Part shown: one piece after another, positions 1-8,509 of the stretch
Position numbering within the stretch: the stretch's first letter is position 1
Layout of the letters: every line of letters starts with the position of its first letter
From: RH-AL1 sp965198485
GTDB lineage: Bacteria; Pseudomonadota; Alphaproteobacteria; Rhizobiales; Beijerinckiaceae
Direction of reading: 5' to 3'
Assembly (NCBI GenBank): GCA_965198485.1
Contig: CBDAPQ010000005.1
Coordinates: 992,001-1,056,000, forward strand
DNA: 64,000 nucleotides
Position numbers and translations under genes: made by a program
The notes under the pieces: model-generated
The model's database searches: none
Told to the model about the DNA's origin: nothing
What the model saw: only the letters and a program-made list of their open reading frames with translations

Positions 1-192
1 CGCCATCCCGGATACGGCGCGAGCCAGCGCATCCGCAAGCGGATCGAGGAAGCCTTTGGTTGGATGAAGACGATCGGCGGCATGCGGCGGCCGATGCGGC
101 GCGGCGCGGATCGCGTCGGATGGTCCTTCACCTTCGCCGCCGCCGCCTACAATCTGGTGAGGCTGCCCAAGCTGCTGACGGCGGCCACCTGA
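1..192 (+). CDS. IS5-type transposase, C-terminal end (5' truncated by window)
   Basis: The first 63 codons read in frame 1 and end at TGA 190-192. The product contains the residues QRIRKRIEEAFGWMKT followed by an alanine-rich helix and LVRLPKLL, the usual C-terminal end of IS5/IS4-group DDE transposases, with the last catalytic Glu in RIEEAFGW. The start and the first two acidic residues lie outside the window, so it cannot be told whether the element is intact. The right end of the element should lie in the roughly 130 bases after the stop; I could not fix the terminal repeat because the left end is missing. Confidence 0.75.
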   Translation, partial: RHPGYGASQRIRKRIEEAFGWMKTIGGMRRPMRRGADRVGWSFTFAAAAYNLVRLPKLLTAAT

Positions 193-386
193 TCCAACCC
201 GGCGAGAGAGCCGAGCACCAGACGATCGCGCTCTCGACCGCGATCACTCAACCAGCGATCCTCACCATCCACTCCGCCTCGACTACAACGGCGTTCTTCA
301 GCAGCCTGCTAGAGCCGGACAACACCGTGCGAGGCATCTTCGATCGCAGCCACATCATTCAGGCGGGCTGAAAAGACAAACCGGCT

Positions 387-605
387 TCACGCTGTCGCCG
401 CGCTCTCGATAGCGTTCCGGGAGGCGGCCGCCTTGCTGGCGAACCAAGCGTCAACGTCTGAGCGCCGCGAGCAGACCGTTTTGCCGAGCTTGAACGTTGG
501 CAGCCCGTGCTTAGCGGCGAGGCGTTTGGCCTGCCGGTCGGTCAGGCCAAGATGCTCCGCGATGGCCTTGATGCCGTGCAGGATGCCCGAAGAAGGTTTG
601 TCCAT
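387..605 (-). CDS. Small helix-turn-helix (excisionase/MerR-like) DNA-binding protein
   Basis: This 72-residue protein starts at the ATG whose complement is 603-605. A longer reading to 689 is possible, but its first 28 residues look non-coding. The core HLGLTDRQAKRLAAKHGLP followed by FKLGKTVCSRRSDVDAWFASK is the layout of helix-turn-helix proteins of the excisionase/AlpA type: recognition helix, short wing, then a W-containing helix. Such proteins are common on prophages and integrative elements, which fits its place beside an IS end. No integrase gene is present in the window, so a role in excision is inference. A strong hairpin lies upstream at 714-741. Confidence 0.5.
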   Translation of the reverse strand: MDKPSSGILHGIKAIAEHLGLTDRQAKRLAAKHGLPTFKLGKTVCSRRSDVDAWFASKAAASRNAIESAATA

Positions 606-713
606 CAGTGTATTATCCCGTCTTTCAAGTCGCATCAATGTTGCGTGGCCGTGCGCGCCGATCGTGTCCAACCGTGCGAGATCAGGCACTTAGGCGGACC
701 TAGCTGGACGCAA

Positions 714-741
714 CATAAAACCGCCCGAAGGCGGTTTTATG
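714..741. terminator. Perfect palindromic hairpin, bidirectional terminator-like
   Basis: Two 12-base arms (714-725 and 730-741) are exact complements around the tetraloop CGAA. The stem has a GC core flanked by AAAA on the left and TTTT on the right, so transcripts from either strand would end in a U-rich tail. It lies between the small HTH gene and the decayed stretch to its right. A protein-binding operator is the alternative. Confidence 0.55.
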
Positions 742-756
742 CAACGGTAGCAGCAA

Positions 757-1399
757 CTTAGACGCCGGCCAGTCGAGGTACTGAACCTGTAGACTTCTGT
801 CGCCGAGAGGAGCTACGTCCAGCGGCTAAGCCAGGACCAATCCAATACCCATCCTCCTGCTCGACTTGATGGGGCTGAGACATGACAGACGCTATCGACA
901 CGCGGCATCCCTCCCGTCCTTGGAGCGGGAGACGAGCGTGACGTTTGCGTCGATGTGAGCCGCGATCCCGTCCTGGTAGGACCAGATCGTCGAGTAGGTC
1001 ACCGTCGAGCCGGTGACGCCTCACATGTAGAACTTGGCGGCGTCGCCTCGGCGAGCTGCTCGAGGACAATCGCCTTGCGCTCGGTCACGTGATCCCGCCA
1101 CGCTCGGCGATCCGGATGAGCGAGAGATATTTCGTTGATGGCGCCGACCTTTTGCGCGGCAGCCCATGCCACCAACGCCGATCCTGTTTTGCGAGACGCT
1201 TGGTGCGCAGCGGACCTTGGCGCTTTCGCCTCTGCGGAGATGCGTGAGCACCGGTAGGATCGCGCTGTCTATGGATGCAGCCGCAGGTGGAGGAGGCCGA
1301 TCAGGCATGTGTGACCGCTAGGCGGATACCTTCTTCTTAGATGACGACTGTTCTTGTCAGGCATGCGACGACAAATTTCATCTAAGCGGGGGCTTATTC
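757..1399. other. About 640 bases without an intact gene; decayed coding fragments
   Basis: No open frame here has a convincing start, codon pattern and family match. On the minus strand two neighbouring frames give protein-like text: roughly 1150-1023 (ending in ERKAIVLEQLAEATPPSST before a stop) and 1020-895 (containing YSTIWSYQDGIAAHID and ending at a stop). The two pieces are separated by a stop codon and look like the debris of one or two genes that I do not recognise. The AT-richer segment 1330-1399 directly before the next gene probably carries its promoter, but no clear -35/-10 pair stands out. Confidence 0.4.
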
Positions 1400-2443
1400 A
1401 TGACTACTTCCCTAGGGGGTGTCCGAAAAAATGGGCACACGACACGACGCGGTGCAGCTTTATCACCGTTTATGGTCGCCTTATCGCTTTCGGCTAGCGT
1501 AGTATTTACAAACTCAGCCGCACGCGCGGTTGAGGGGGGCGTCTATGGCGCGCCGCTCGGCGGAACTGACCTTCGCCAAGCGTATCTTCCACCTGAGCCG
1601 GGTCTTTACGGCGGCATCGCAGGCGTATCATCCCGATCTCCGAATTTCCGCGATCAATATGGGAATATTTCGACGACATCAAATCCAGCCTTTCTCTATG
1701 CGACGATCGCTGGAGCTGGACTGCTGTACGAGTATCCATTCAAGCCACTCGGCTTCAGCCTCGCCTCCTCGTTTCAGTTGAATTATATTGGCGAGCGTCA
1801 AGCCCTTACCGTCGGGGGCAAGTTTTTAAACGGCTTCGCCACTGGATTACAGGACAGCTTCGCGGATTATATTTTTGCTAGTAAGTATATTGGTCTCTTC
1901 GGCGCGAAGCCGGGAGATAATGCGAAACTGAAGTATGGACTAACAGTCGCGGTTGCCCTCTCCGGAGAGATCCCGATTGGACGCTATAATGTTAATAATT
2001 TTGTTAATCCAGGGAAAAATACCTTGATTACTATACCGAACGTCGCTTTAACCTACTTGACGGGGCCAAACTTATCGTTTGGCGACGGTACGGAGATCAG
2101 TACACGTTTCTTCTTCGACACGAACGCCCGTGACCCGGCCTCTGGTTATCAAGGCGGTAACTTGATCGATTTGGACTACGCGATCTCGCAGCGGTTCGGT
2201 CAATTTCAAGCCGGCGTCGCCGGTGATTACGCCCAGCAACTTAACGGCGATCACAACTCGACTTTCGGGCTCGTCACGCCTGGCGGAAACATCTATGAAA
2301 AAATCGATTTGGGCCCGGTTATCGCGTGGGACAATCCGGATCTAAAGACCACGTTCAAGCTAAAAGCACTTTTTCCAGTCTATCATCAGAACAACTACAA
2401 CTCGACCTCGATTGTCATATCTGCCGCACGTAAGCTCTTCTAA
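1400..2443 (+). CDS. Outer-membrane transporter, Phenol_MetA_deg-like family
   Basis: The 347-residue product begins with a basic N-terminus and a hydrophobic stretch ending near AARA (about residue 44), a plausible secretory signal. The mature part is rich in Gly, Asn, Tyr and alternating hydrophobic residues, and it ends in an aromatic residue (KLF), as outer-membrane beta-barrels do. Motifs such as ALSGEIPIGRYN, TRFFFDTN and FKLKALFPVYHQNNYN match the transporter family found beside aromatic meta-cleavage and other catabolic operons. It probably forms a channel for a hydrophobic substrate. The gene has more A+T and different codon choice than the catabolic genes after 2.8 kb, which suggests separate acquisition. 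The substrate is unknown. Confidence 0.65.
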   Translation: MTTSLGGVRKNGHTTRRGAALSPFMVALSLSASVVFTNSAARAVEGGVYGAPLGGTDLRQAYLPPEPGLYGGIAGVSSRSPNFRDQYGNISTTSNPAFLYATIAGAGLLYEYPFKPLGFSLASSFQLNYIGERQALTVGGKFLNGFATGLQDSFADYIFASKYIGLFGAKPGDNAKLKYGLTVAVALSGEIPIGRYNVNNFVNPGKNTLITIPNVALTYLTGPNLSFGDGTEISTRFFFDTNARDPASGYQGGNLIDLDYAISQRFGQFQAGVAGDYAQQLNGDHNSTFGLVTPGGNIYEKIDLGPVIAWDNPDLKTTFKLKALFPVYHQNNYNSTSIVISAARKLF

Positions 2444-2502
2444 TCAAGTAAGATACGCTTGCGGTGCGGCTTGCACCATTGTCACATGGAGATTAGGAAG
2501 TC

Positions 2503-2715
2503 ATGACAAGAGCGATACTGGCGATTTCGGTCCTCCTTGCGCTTCTAAGCGCGCCTTGTCTCGCACAATCGGTAAACGGTGCCGCCGTTTCGGCTGCGCA
2601 AGGTGTGGACGCCGGCGAGCGAACTAACCGGAGACAGGTGAAGCCGCCCGTTACGACCGGTAAAAAGGAGGCAAATCCCGAGCACGCGCCGCGCGCTCCG
2701 GTGCTACCAAAGTAA
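2503..2715 (+). CDS. Small exported protein of unknown function
   Basis: This 70-residue protein has a clear signal peptide: MTR, then a hydrophobic core of about 15 residues, then CLAQ with cleavage after Ala near residue 21. The mature part is short, basic and probably disordered (RRQVKPPVTTGKKE). GGAGATTAGGAAGTC precedes the ATG and gives a ribosome site. It follows the outer-membrane transporter by 59 bases and may share its transcript. No family is recognised. Confidence 0.5.
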   Translation: MTRAILAISVLLALLSAPCLAQSVNGAAVSAAQGVDAGERTNRRQVKPPVTTGKKEANPEHAPRAPVLPK

Positions 2716-2773
2716 CGCGAGATGGCGGCTAGACACCAGATTGATGATGCACTCACCTACCCAATGAGGGCTC

Positions 2774-3676
2774 ATGAGACATAACGCGTGCCTCGCAGCC
2801 CAGCTACGCCAGCCGGGCTTCATGACGCTTCCCGGCGTTCACGATCTCGTATCAGCGCGTCTGGCGGAAGCTACGGGGTTCCGCGCCCTCTACATGACCG
2901 GCTACGGAACGGTCGCCTCCAGCTTGGGCCTGCCCGACGCTGGACTCGCGACATACTCGGACATGGTCGAGCGGGTGCGGCGCCTCAGCGAAACGGTGAA
3001 GGTCCCCTTCATCGCCGACGGAGACACGGGATACGGCGGGCTCCTCAACGTGGCGCACACGGTGCGCGGCTACGAGAGGGCCGGGGCCTCCGCGATCCAG
3101 CTCGAAGATCAGGAGATGCCGAAGAAGTGCGGGCACACGCCGGGTCGGCAGGTGATCGCTACGGTCGACATGGTGCGAAAGATCCGGGTCGCCGTCGAGT
3201 CGCGAGCATCGCCGGACTTCTTGGTCGTCGCACGCACGGATGCGCGCACCGCGCTCGGTCTCGACGAGGCGTTGCGGCGTGCCGAGGCCTACGGCAAGGC
3301 CGGTGCCGACATCCTCTTCGTCGAGGCACCGCAAGACGAGGAGGAGGTCCGCATCATAGGCGCCCGGCTTGGCGGGCCTTTGCTCATCAACCAGGTGGAG
3401 GGCGGGCGAACGCCGATCCTCCCGCCGGCGGACCTCATGGCGCTCGGCTATCGGATCGCCATCCACCCCGTGACGGCCCTGCTTAGCGCCGCCGCCGCGA
3501 TGGAGCGGACCTATGCCTTGCTGAAGGCGCGCGGGACGGCCGGCGAGGCGGACGGGCAGCTCTACGATTTTGATCGCTTCAGCCGCCTCATGGGATTCGA
3601 GGGCATCTGGCGCTTCGAGGCGCAATGGTCCGACGCGGGTTCCGAGTACGATGCGGCGACGCGCGATGCGTCGTGA
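2774..3676 (+). CDS. Isocitrate lyase/PEP mutase superfamily enzyme
   Basis: The 300-residue product shows the family signatures in order: LPGVHDLVSARLAEATGF near residue 20, FIADGDTGYGG with the Mg-binding Asp near residue 75, QLEDQEMPKKCGH with the catalytic Cys near residue 115, and VVARTDAR near 155. The length and the KKCGH motif fit the carboxyphosphonoenolpyruvate mutase/2-methylisocitrate lyase/oxaloacetate decarboxylase group, which makes or breaks C-C or C-P bonds next to a carboxylate. It opens a row of plus-strand catabolic genes, so a lyase step releasing pyruvate or glyoxylate from a pathway intermediate is a reasonable guess. The exact substrate cannot be assigned. Confidence 0.75.
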   Translation: MRHNACLAAQLRQPGFMTLPGVHDLVSARLAEATGFRALYMTGYGTVASSLGLPDAGLATYSDMVERVRRLSETVKVPFIADGDTGYGGLLNVAHTVRGYERAGASAIQLEDQEMPKKCGHTPGRQVIATVDMVRKIRVAVESRASPDFLVVARTDARTALGLDEALRRAEAYGKAGADILFVEAPQDEEEVRIIGARLGGPLLINQVEGGRTPILPPADLMALGYRIAIHPVTALLSAAAAMERTYALLKARGTAGEADGQLYDFDRFSRLMGFEGIWRFEAQWSDAGSEYDAATRDAS

Positions 3677-3731
3677 TCGTCCCTTCGACCGGCCGACACC
3701 GGTCCAAGATGCCACCCGGCTCTAGCCGCCC

Positions 3732-4730
3732 ATGCCGCTTCGGACCCATCTAAATGGGCGCGGGCTGTTGCTCGGCCTCCTCTCCACGGCGCCGCTGCTC
3801 GGGATTGCCCTGGCGACCGGCAACCCCGTCTGGCTTCGCGCCGGGCTCGTCGGCGTTTCGCTCGTCCTCGGCTGGCTGGAGAGCAGGCTGACGCCGCTCG
3901 GCGTGAGCGTCCAGGCGATGGCGATCACCGCGTTGTTCCTGCTGCTTGCCGCCACCCGCGATCATCCGGTCCTTTTCAGCCTGATCACAGCGGTGGCGGC
4001 CTGCGCCGTGGTGCGCCTCGGCTGCTTTTCGGCGCGCCTGCGCACGATGGCTGCCTTCAGTTTCATTCCCGCCGTCTACCTCGCGTTCGACATCGGCGCG
4101 AGGCACCCCGGACTCCAGGCGGCGATTTCGAGCCTGCCGGCGATCGCCGCGAGTCTGGCGAGCGTGCTCGCCGTCATGTTCGTCGAGCAACGGCGGCTCG
4201 ACCCTGACCGGCTGCGATCCGTCGCGATCGCGGATTGGGGAGCGGCGCGGGCGCACGCCCTGCCGATGTCGGCCGCGGCCGTGAGCGTCGGGCTCGTCAC
4301 CGCGCTGGTGCTCTACCTACCCCTGACGTCCGGCCAGTGGGCGGTCTGGTCGGCCTTGAGCATCGTGACGGCCGAGTCCGGCGGCGAGGGGCGCAAGCTG
4401 CGCGACCGCTGCATCGGCGCCGGTCTCGGCGTGCCCGTCGGGGTGCTGCTCTCGCTCGCCTTGCCCCACGGGCGTCTCGTCGAAGCCGGCGCCATGCTGG
4501 CCGCGATGATGACCCTGGTGGCGATCCGCCATTACCTCGCCTGCATCGCCTCGCGTTGGGCGCTCGTCGCGGTCGCGGCGGCTGCGTCGGGCGCCTCGCC
4601 CCTAGTGTCTTTCGAGCGGATCCTCGATGTCGTCGGCGGAGGCGCCATCGGCCTCTTCGCTGTGATGCTGGTGCGGGTCCTGCTGCCTCTCTCCGCAGGC
4701 CGAGTGCCCGCCCGAAGTAAGCTGGGGTGA
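3732..4730 (+). CDS. FUSC-type (fusaric acid resistance-like) membrane protein
   Basis: The 332-residue protein has two blocks of hydrophobic helices, at about residues 10-150 and 180-320, separated by a charged loop (FVEQRRLDPDRLRSVAIADW). The second block starts LPLTSGQWAVWSALSIVTAE and continues with RCIGAGLGVPVGVLL, the pattern of the FUSC/aromatic acid exporter family in the inner membrane. It may export or import an aromatic acid belonging to the pathway around it. The SDR gene starts five bases after its stop, so the two are almost certainly co-transcribed. Confidence 0.65.
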   Translation: MPLRTHLNGRGLLLGLLSTAPLLGIALATGNPVWLRAGLVGVSLVLGWLESRLTPLGVSVQAMAITALFLLLAATRDHPVLFSLITAVAACAVVRLGCFSARLRTMAAFSFIPAVYLAFDIGARHPGLQAAISSLPAIAASLASVLAVMFVEQRRLDPDRLRSVAIADWGAARAHALPMSAAAVSVGLVTALVLYLPLTSGQWAVWSALSIVTAESGGEGRKLRDRCIGAGLGVPVGVLLSLALPHGRLVEAGAMLAAMMTLVAIRHYLACIASRWALVAVAAAASGASPLVSFERILDVVGGGAIGLFAVMLVRVLLPLSAGRVPARSKLG

Positions 4731-4734
4731 AACG

Positions 4735-5556
4735 GTGCTGAACGATCTCGTGACCATCGTGACCGGCGGGAGCCGCGGCTTGGGCCGGGCGATGGCGCGT
4801 GCCCTCGTCGCGGCGGGCGGCCGCGTCGTGATCACCGGCGCGAGCGCCACCGACGAACTCGCAAGGACCGATGCCGAGATCACCGCCGCGCACGGCCCCG
4901 GACGCGTGCTGAAAGTCGTCGCCGACGTCACCGATCCCGCCCATTGCGCCGCCGCCTTCGCCGCGGCCCTCGACACGTTCGGCCGGCTCGACGGCCTGAT
5001 CAACAATGCCGGGCGCGGCATGCGGGTGATCAGCGAGACGTTCAACACGCAACCGGTGCGCTTCTGGGACATCGAACCCAGGGACTGGGCGCTGATCCTC
5101 GACATCAATGTCGACGGCGCCTTCCACATGGCGCGGGCGGTGATGCCGCATTTCCTCGCGCAAGGCTGCGGCCGCATCATCAACATCTCGACGAGCGATC
5201 AGACCATGGTGCGGCGCGGCTACGCGCCCTACGGACCGAGCAAGGCCGCCCTCGAGGCCTTGTCGCGCTGCTGGGCCCAGGACGTCGAGGGCACCGGGGT
5301 CACCGTCAACGTCCTGCTTCCGGGCGGGGCGTCGGCGACGGACCTGCTCCCGGCCGGACCGAACCAGCGCGGCGCCGATGGCAATCTGCTCGATCCCGCC
5401 TTGATGGGGCCGCCGGCGGTGTGGCTGATGTCGGCGGCGTCGGCGGCGCACAACGGCGAACGCTTCACCGCCCGGCTCTGGGACCCGTCGCTGGCGCCGG
5501 AGCAGGCCGCCGCCGCCGCCCGGAGCGCCCCTGTCGCCCGGCCCTCGATCATGTGA
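4735..5556 (+). CDS. Short-chain dehydrogenase/reductase
   Basis: The 273-residue protein starts at GTG 4735. It has the Rossmann motif TGGSRGLGRA at residues 10-19, INNAG near residue 90, and the active-site pair Tyr166-x3-Lys170 (YGPSK) with a Ser about twelve residues upstream in NISTSD. This is a classical NAD(P)-dependent oxidoreductase for a hydroxyl/keto pair. It is tightly linked to the FUSC gene before it and faces the MBL hydrolase gene, whose stop lies three bases away on the other strand. The substrate is unknown; its place suggests a pathway alcohol or keto acid. Confidence 0.8.
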   Translation: MLNDLVTIVTGGSRGLGRAMARALVAAGGRVVITGASATDELARTDAEITAAHGPGRVLKVVADVTDPAHCAAAFAAALDTFGRLDGLINNAGRGMRVISETFNTQPVRFWDIEPRDWALILDINVDGAFHMARAVMPHFLAQGCGRIINISTSDQTMVRRGYAPYGPSKAALEALSRCWAQDVEGTGVTVNVLLPGGASATDLLPAGPNQRGADGNLLDPALMGPPAVWLMSAASAAHNGERFTARLWDPSLAPEQAAAAARSAPVARPSIM

Positions 5557-5558
5557 GG

Positions 5559-6428
5559 TCAGCCGTCCTCGAAGCGTGCGCCGAAGCCATCTCCCTTACG
5601 CAGGATCGAGACGTGTCCGCTGCCGCGAAAATGCGCCGGCACGAGGCTGCGGCGCTCCTCCGACAACTCCTCCAGGAGCCTTCGGCGCAGCGCCGCCGCC
5701 TGCGATGGGTCGGAGCAGAACGCGCTCGATAGGGCGGGCTCGACGATCTGCGCCGGCGAATGGAAGGCGTCGCCGCAGAACAGGGCCGTGCCGCCGGGAC
5801 GATCGATGCGCAGGCCCATCTGCCCCGGCGAATGACCCGCGAGCGGCACCAGCGTCAATCCGGCCGCGAGGCTGTAGCCGTCGTCAACGAGCCGCATCCG
5901 CCCGCGCTCGACGATCGGCAGGACGCTGTCGTTGAAGGCGCCATGGTTCTTGTCACGTCGCTCGGACCAGTGCGCATATTCCTGCCGTCCGATCAGGTAG
6001 TGCGCCTTGGGAAAGGTCGGCTCCCACCGACCGTCGCGCCACATCGTGTTCCAGCCGACGTGGTCGGCGTGGAGATGCGTGCAGAAGACGATGTCGATCG
6101 CCTCGGGCGGCACCCCGGCACGGCGAAGGCGTGCGAGGAAGCCGCTGCCCTCGCGCTGATGCCAGACGGCGAGGTTCGGCCGCGGCTTGTGCTCGCCGAC
6201 GCAGGTGTCGACGAGGATGTTCAGGCGGTCGACCTGGAGCAGGAAGGTCCGCAACGCCAGGCGCACGGTCGTGAAGGCGCGGTCGAAATGATCCGGGACC
6301 AGCAGCGCGCGATGAGGTTCGAGGCGCGACGGCTCGGCGCTCGGGAACAGCCGGCCGATGGGGAGGTCGAACGGGTCGATATCGGCGATCGCGGTGGCGG
6401 TGACGTCGCCGATCTGCCATCGCATCAT
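5559..6428 (-). CDS. MBL-fold metallo-hydrolase
   Basis: The product of about 289 residues carries the metallo-beta-lactamase signature HLHADHVGWN near residue 120, then LAGHSPGQMGL near 200 and GDAFHSPAQ near 225, which supply the ligands of a binuclear zinc site. The ATG at 6428 is preferred over two upstream GTGs because AGGTGG lies five bases before it. The type resembles N-acyl-homoserine lactonase/quinolone-hydrolase-like MBL proteins, so hydrolysis of a lactone or cyclic ester is possible. It is the only minus-strand gene inside the first block and overlaps none of its neighbours. Confidence 0.75.
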   Translation of the reverse strand: MMRWQIGDVTATAIADIDPFDLPIGRLFPSAEPSRLEPHRALLVPDHFDRAFTTVRLALRTFLLQVDRLNILVDTCVGEHKPRPNLAVWHQREGSGFLARLRRAGVPPEAIDIVFCTHLHADHVGWNTMWRDGRWEPTFPKAHYLIGRQEYAHWSERRDKNHGAFNDSVLPIVERGRMRLVDDGYSLAAGLTLVPLAGHSPGQMGLRIDRPGGTALFCGDAFHSPAQIVEPALSSAFCSDPSQAAALRRRLLEELSEERRSLVPAHFRGSGHVSILRKGDGFGARFEDG

Positions 6429-6617
6429 GTGCACCACCTTTCGTGTCCGCGAGGCCGGCGGGTATGGCCGGCGCGGAAAACTACCGGGCGCGACGCGCCG
6501 CGTCGTCGACGAAGGCGTGAGATCGCAGGCGTGCGGCCAGTCTAGCCGCCAGGCGATAAATGCTGAGTTTGGTCCAGCTTTCCCGACCGAAGCCCCTTAA
6601 CTTGCCCTCGCGTCATC

Positions 6618-7316
6618 GTGGATGTTTACGAAGCTTTGAGACGGGACCTGATGAGAGCCATAGCGCCTCGACTGACAATGGATCCGCCGGACGAGGTCTA
6701 CGTCAGACAAGGATTCGGCCAGAGTTCGGGGTTCGGTCAACGACCGGCGATCATGGTCGTCGACTTCACCTGGAGCTTCGTCGATCCGGCGCAACTCGGC
6801 GGCGGCGACATCGCGAAAGCCGTGACCGCGACGGCTCGGCTGCTGACCGCCGCCCGACAGGCGGGATGGCCGATCGCTTATTCGCGTGTCGTCTACGCGG
6901 ACGATGGCTCGGACGCGGGACCCTTCGCCAGAAAAGTCCCGGGCCTGCTGAGCCAGACCGAACGTAGCGCGGCGACGCGCATCGTCGACGAGCTCACGCC
7001 GGCCTCGGGCGACCTCGTGCTCCGCAAGACCGCCGCCTCGGCCTTCTTCGGCACGGGTCTGTTGCCGTGGCTCGTCGCAAGGGGCGTCGATACGCTGATC
7101 GTGACGGGCGCGACGACATCGGGATGCGTTCGCGCCACGGTGGTCGATTCCGTCAGTCACGGCTTTATGACGGTCGTGCCGGCGGACTGCGTCGGCGACC
7201 GGGCCGAGGGTCCGCACGCCGCAAGCCTTTTCGACATGGGGCAGAAATACGCCGACGTCACCTCCAGCGCGGCGCTGATCCAAAGGGCGGACATTTGGCG
7301 GGAGCCCAGCCGATGA
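6618..7316 (+). CDS. Isochorismatase-like cysteine hydrolase (N-carbamoylsarcosine amidase/maleamate amidase type)
   Basis: This 232-residue enzyme shows a complete catalytic triad: Asp49 in IMVVDFTW, Lys137 in VLRKTAASAFFGT and Cys170 in TGATTSGCVRAT. The 33-residue Lys-to-Cys spacing equals that of N-carbamoylsarcosine amidohydrolase, the reference member. Such enzymes release ammonia from a carboxamide or carbamoyl group; relatives include maleamate amidohydrolase of nicotinate catabolism. A GTG start at 6618 is used. The stop overlaps the next ATG by four bases (ATGA at 7313), so it is translationally coupled to the FAD monooxygenase. With the maleate-isomerase-like gene two steps on, the set recalls late pyridine catabolism, but the substrate is unproven. 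Confidence 0.75.
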   Translation: MDVYEALRRDLMRAIAPRLTMDPPDEVYVRQGFGQSSGFGQRPAIMVVDFTWSFVDPAQLGGGDIAKAVTATARLLTAARQAGWPIAYSRVVYADDGSDAGPFARKVPGLLSQTERSAATRIVDELTPASGDLVLRKTAASAFFGTGLLPWLVARGVDTLIVTGATTSGCVRATVVDSVSHGFMTVVPADCVGDRAEGPHAASLFDMGQKYADVTSSAALIQRADIWREPSR

Positions 7317-8509
7317 GCCCGTCGAAGCCGCTCGACGTCCTCGTCTGTGGCGGTGGTCCCGCGGGGATCGTAGCAGGTGTCGCCCTCGCCGCCGCCGGAC
7401 TCGACGTCGTCGTCCTCGAAGCCGCTGCCGCGCAGGCGAGCGACCTGCGCGCCTCGACCCTTCATCCCCCGACGCTTGACTATCTGGCGGAACTGGGCCT
7501 CGCCCAGGACCTCTTTCCGATCGGTCTGAAATCCCCTGAAAACCGCTACTTCAACCGTCGGACGGGCTCTTGCATCTCCTTCGATCTTGGCGAACTCGCC
7601 GATTTCAGCAAGCATCCGTTCCGGCTGCAGTGCGAACAATGGAAGCTGACCACCCTCGGGAGCCGAAGGATTGCGGATCGGCTGCGCTTGTCCTGCCGCG
7701 TCACCGGTGCCCAGCAGACGCAGGACGGTGTCGTTGTCCAGGCGGAGACGCCAGACGGCGCGTGCGAATACAAGGCGCGTTACGTCGTCGCCTGCGATGG
7801 CGCCGGTTCCGTGCTGCGGAAGACGCTCGGCATCGGCTTCGACGGCTTCACCTATGAAGAGAAGTTCCTCTGCCTGTCGACCTTGGCGCCGATGCATGAC
7901 CGCCTGCCGGACATCTGCAACGTCAACTACATGGCCGACCCGACCGAATGGCTCGTGCTGCTGCGCGCGCCCAGCGCCTGGCGCGTGCTGGTCCCGGCAG
8001 CCGAGCACATACCCGACGCCGAGCTGCTCTCGGACCGCAAGAAGGACGAGGTGTTCGCCCGCCTCCTCAAGACCGACGAGGTCATCGAGACGCTGCACCG
8101 CACGATCTACCGCGTGCATCAACGCGTCGCCAAGACCTACCGTGCGGGTCGCATCATCCTCGCCGGCGACGCGGCCCACCTCAACAATCCGATCGGCGGG
8201 TTCGGCATGAACTCCGCGCTGCACGACATTCGCAACCTCTGCGACAAGCTGGTGCGCATCGTGAAGGGCGGCGAACCGGCGGATCCGCTGCTCGACCTCT
8301 ACGAGCGGCAGCGCAAGACGGTCATGGAAGAGTTCATCCAGGCGCAGAGCATGCGCAACAAGCGCGCGATGGAGATGTCCGCCGAGGCCAATGCGGAGGA
8401 CGCCGAGGAAGAACTGCGGCGTGCCTCCGAAGACCCGGTCCTGCGCCGCAAGTTCCTGATGCGGCAATCGATGTACAACGCCGTCCAGCGGGAGGCCGAG
8501 ATCGCATGA
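7313..8509 (+). CDS. FAD-dependent aromatic/heterocycle monooxygenase (group A)
   Basis: The 398-residue protein has the dinucleotide motif VCGGGPAGIVAG at residues 10-21, an ECS-like RASTLHPPTLDYL near residue 45 and the second FAD motif GDAAHLNNPIGGFGMNS near residue 283. These define a single-component, NAD(P)H-dependent flavoprotein hydroxylase of the PF01494 type that hydroxylates phenolic or hydroxylated N-heterocyclic rings. ATG 7313 overlaps the preceding stop, and its own stop overlaps the next ATG, giving a three-gene coupled unit. It is a clear paralogue of the monooxygenase at 12719-13936, sharing RA(A/S)TLxPxTLD and the GDAAH block. Confidence 0.8.
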   Translation: MSPSKPLDVLVCGGGPAGIVAGVALAAAGLDVVVLEAAAAQASDLRASTLHPPTLDYLAELGLAQDLFPIGLKSPENRYFNRRTGSCISFDLGELADFSKHPFRLQCEQWKLTTLGSRRIADRLRLSCRVTGAQQTQDGVVVQAETPDGACEYKARYVVACDGAGSVLRKTLGIGFDGFTYEEKFLCLSTLAPMHDRLPDICNVNYMADPTEWLVLLRAPSAWRVLVPAAEHIPDAELLSDRKKDEVFARLLKTDEVIETLHRTIYRVHQRVAKTYRAGRIILAGDAAHLNNPIGGFGMNSALHDIRNLCDKLVRIVKGGEPADPLLDLYERQRKTVMEEFIQAQSMRNKRAMEMSAEANAEDAEEELRRASEDPVLRRKFLMRQSMYNAVQREAEIA

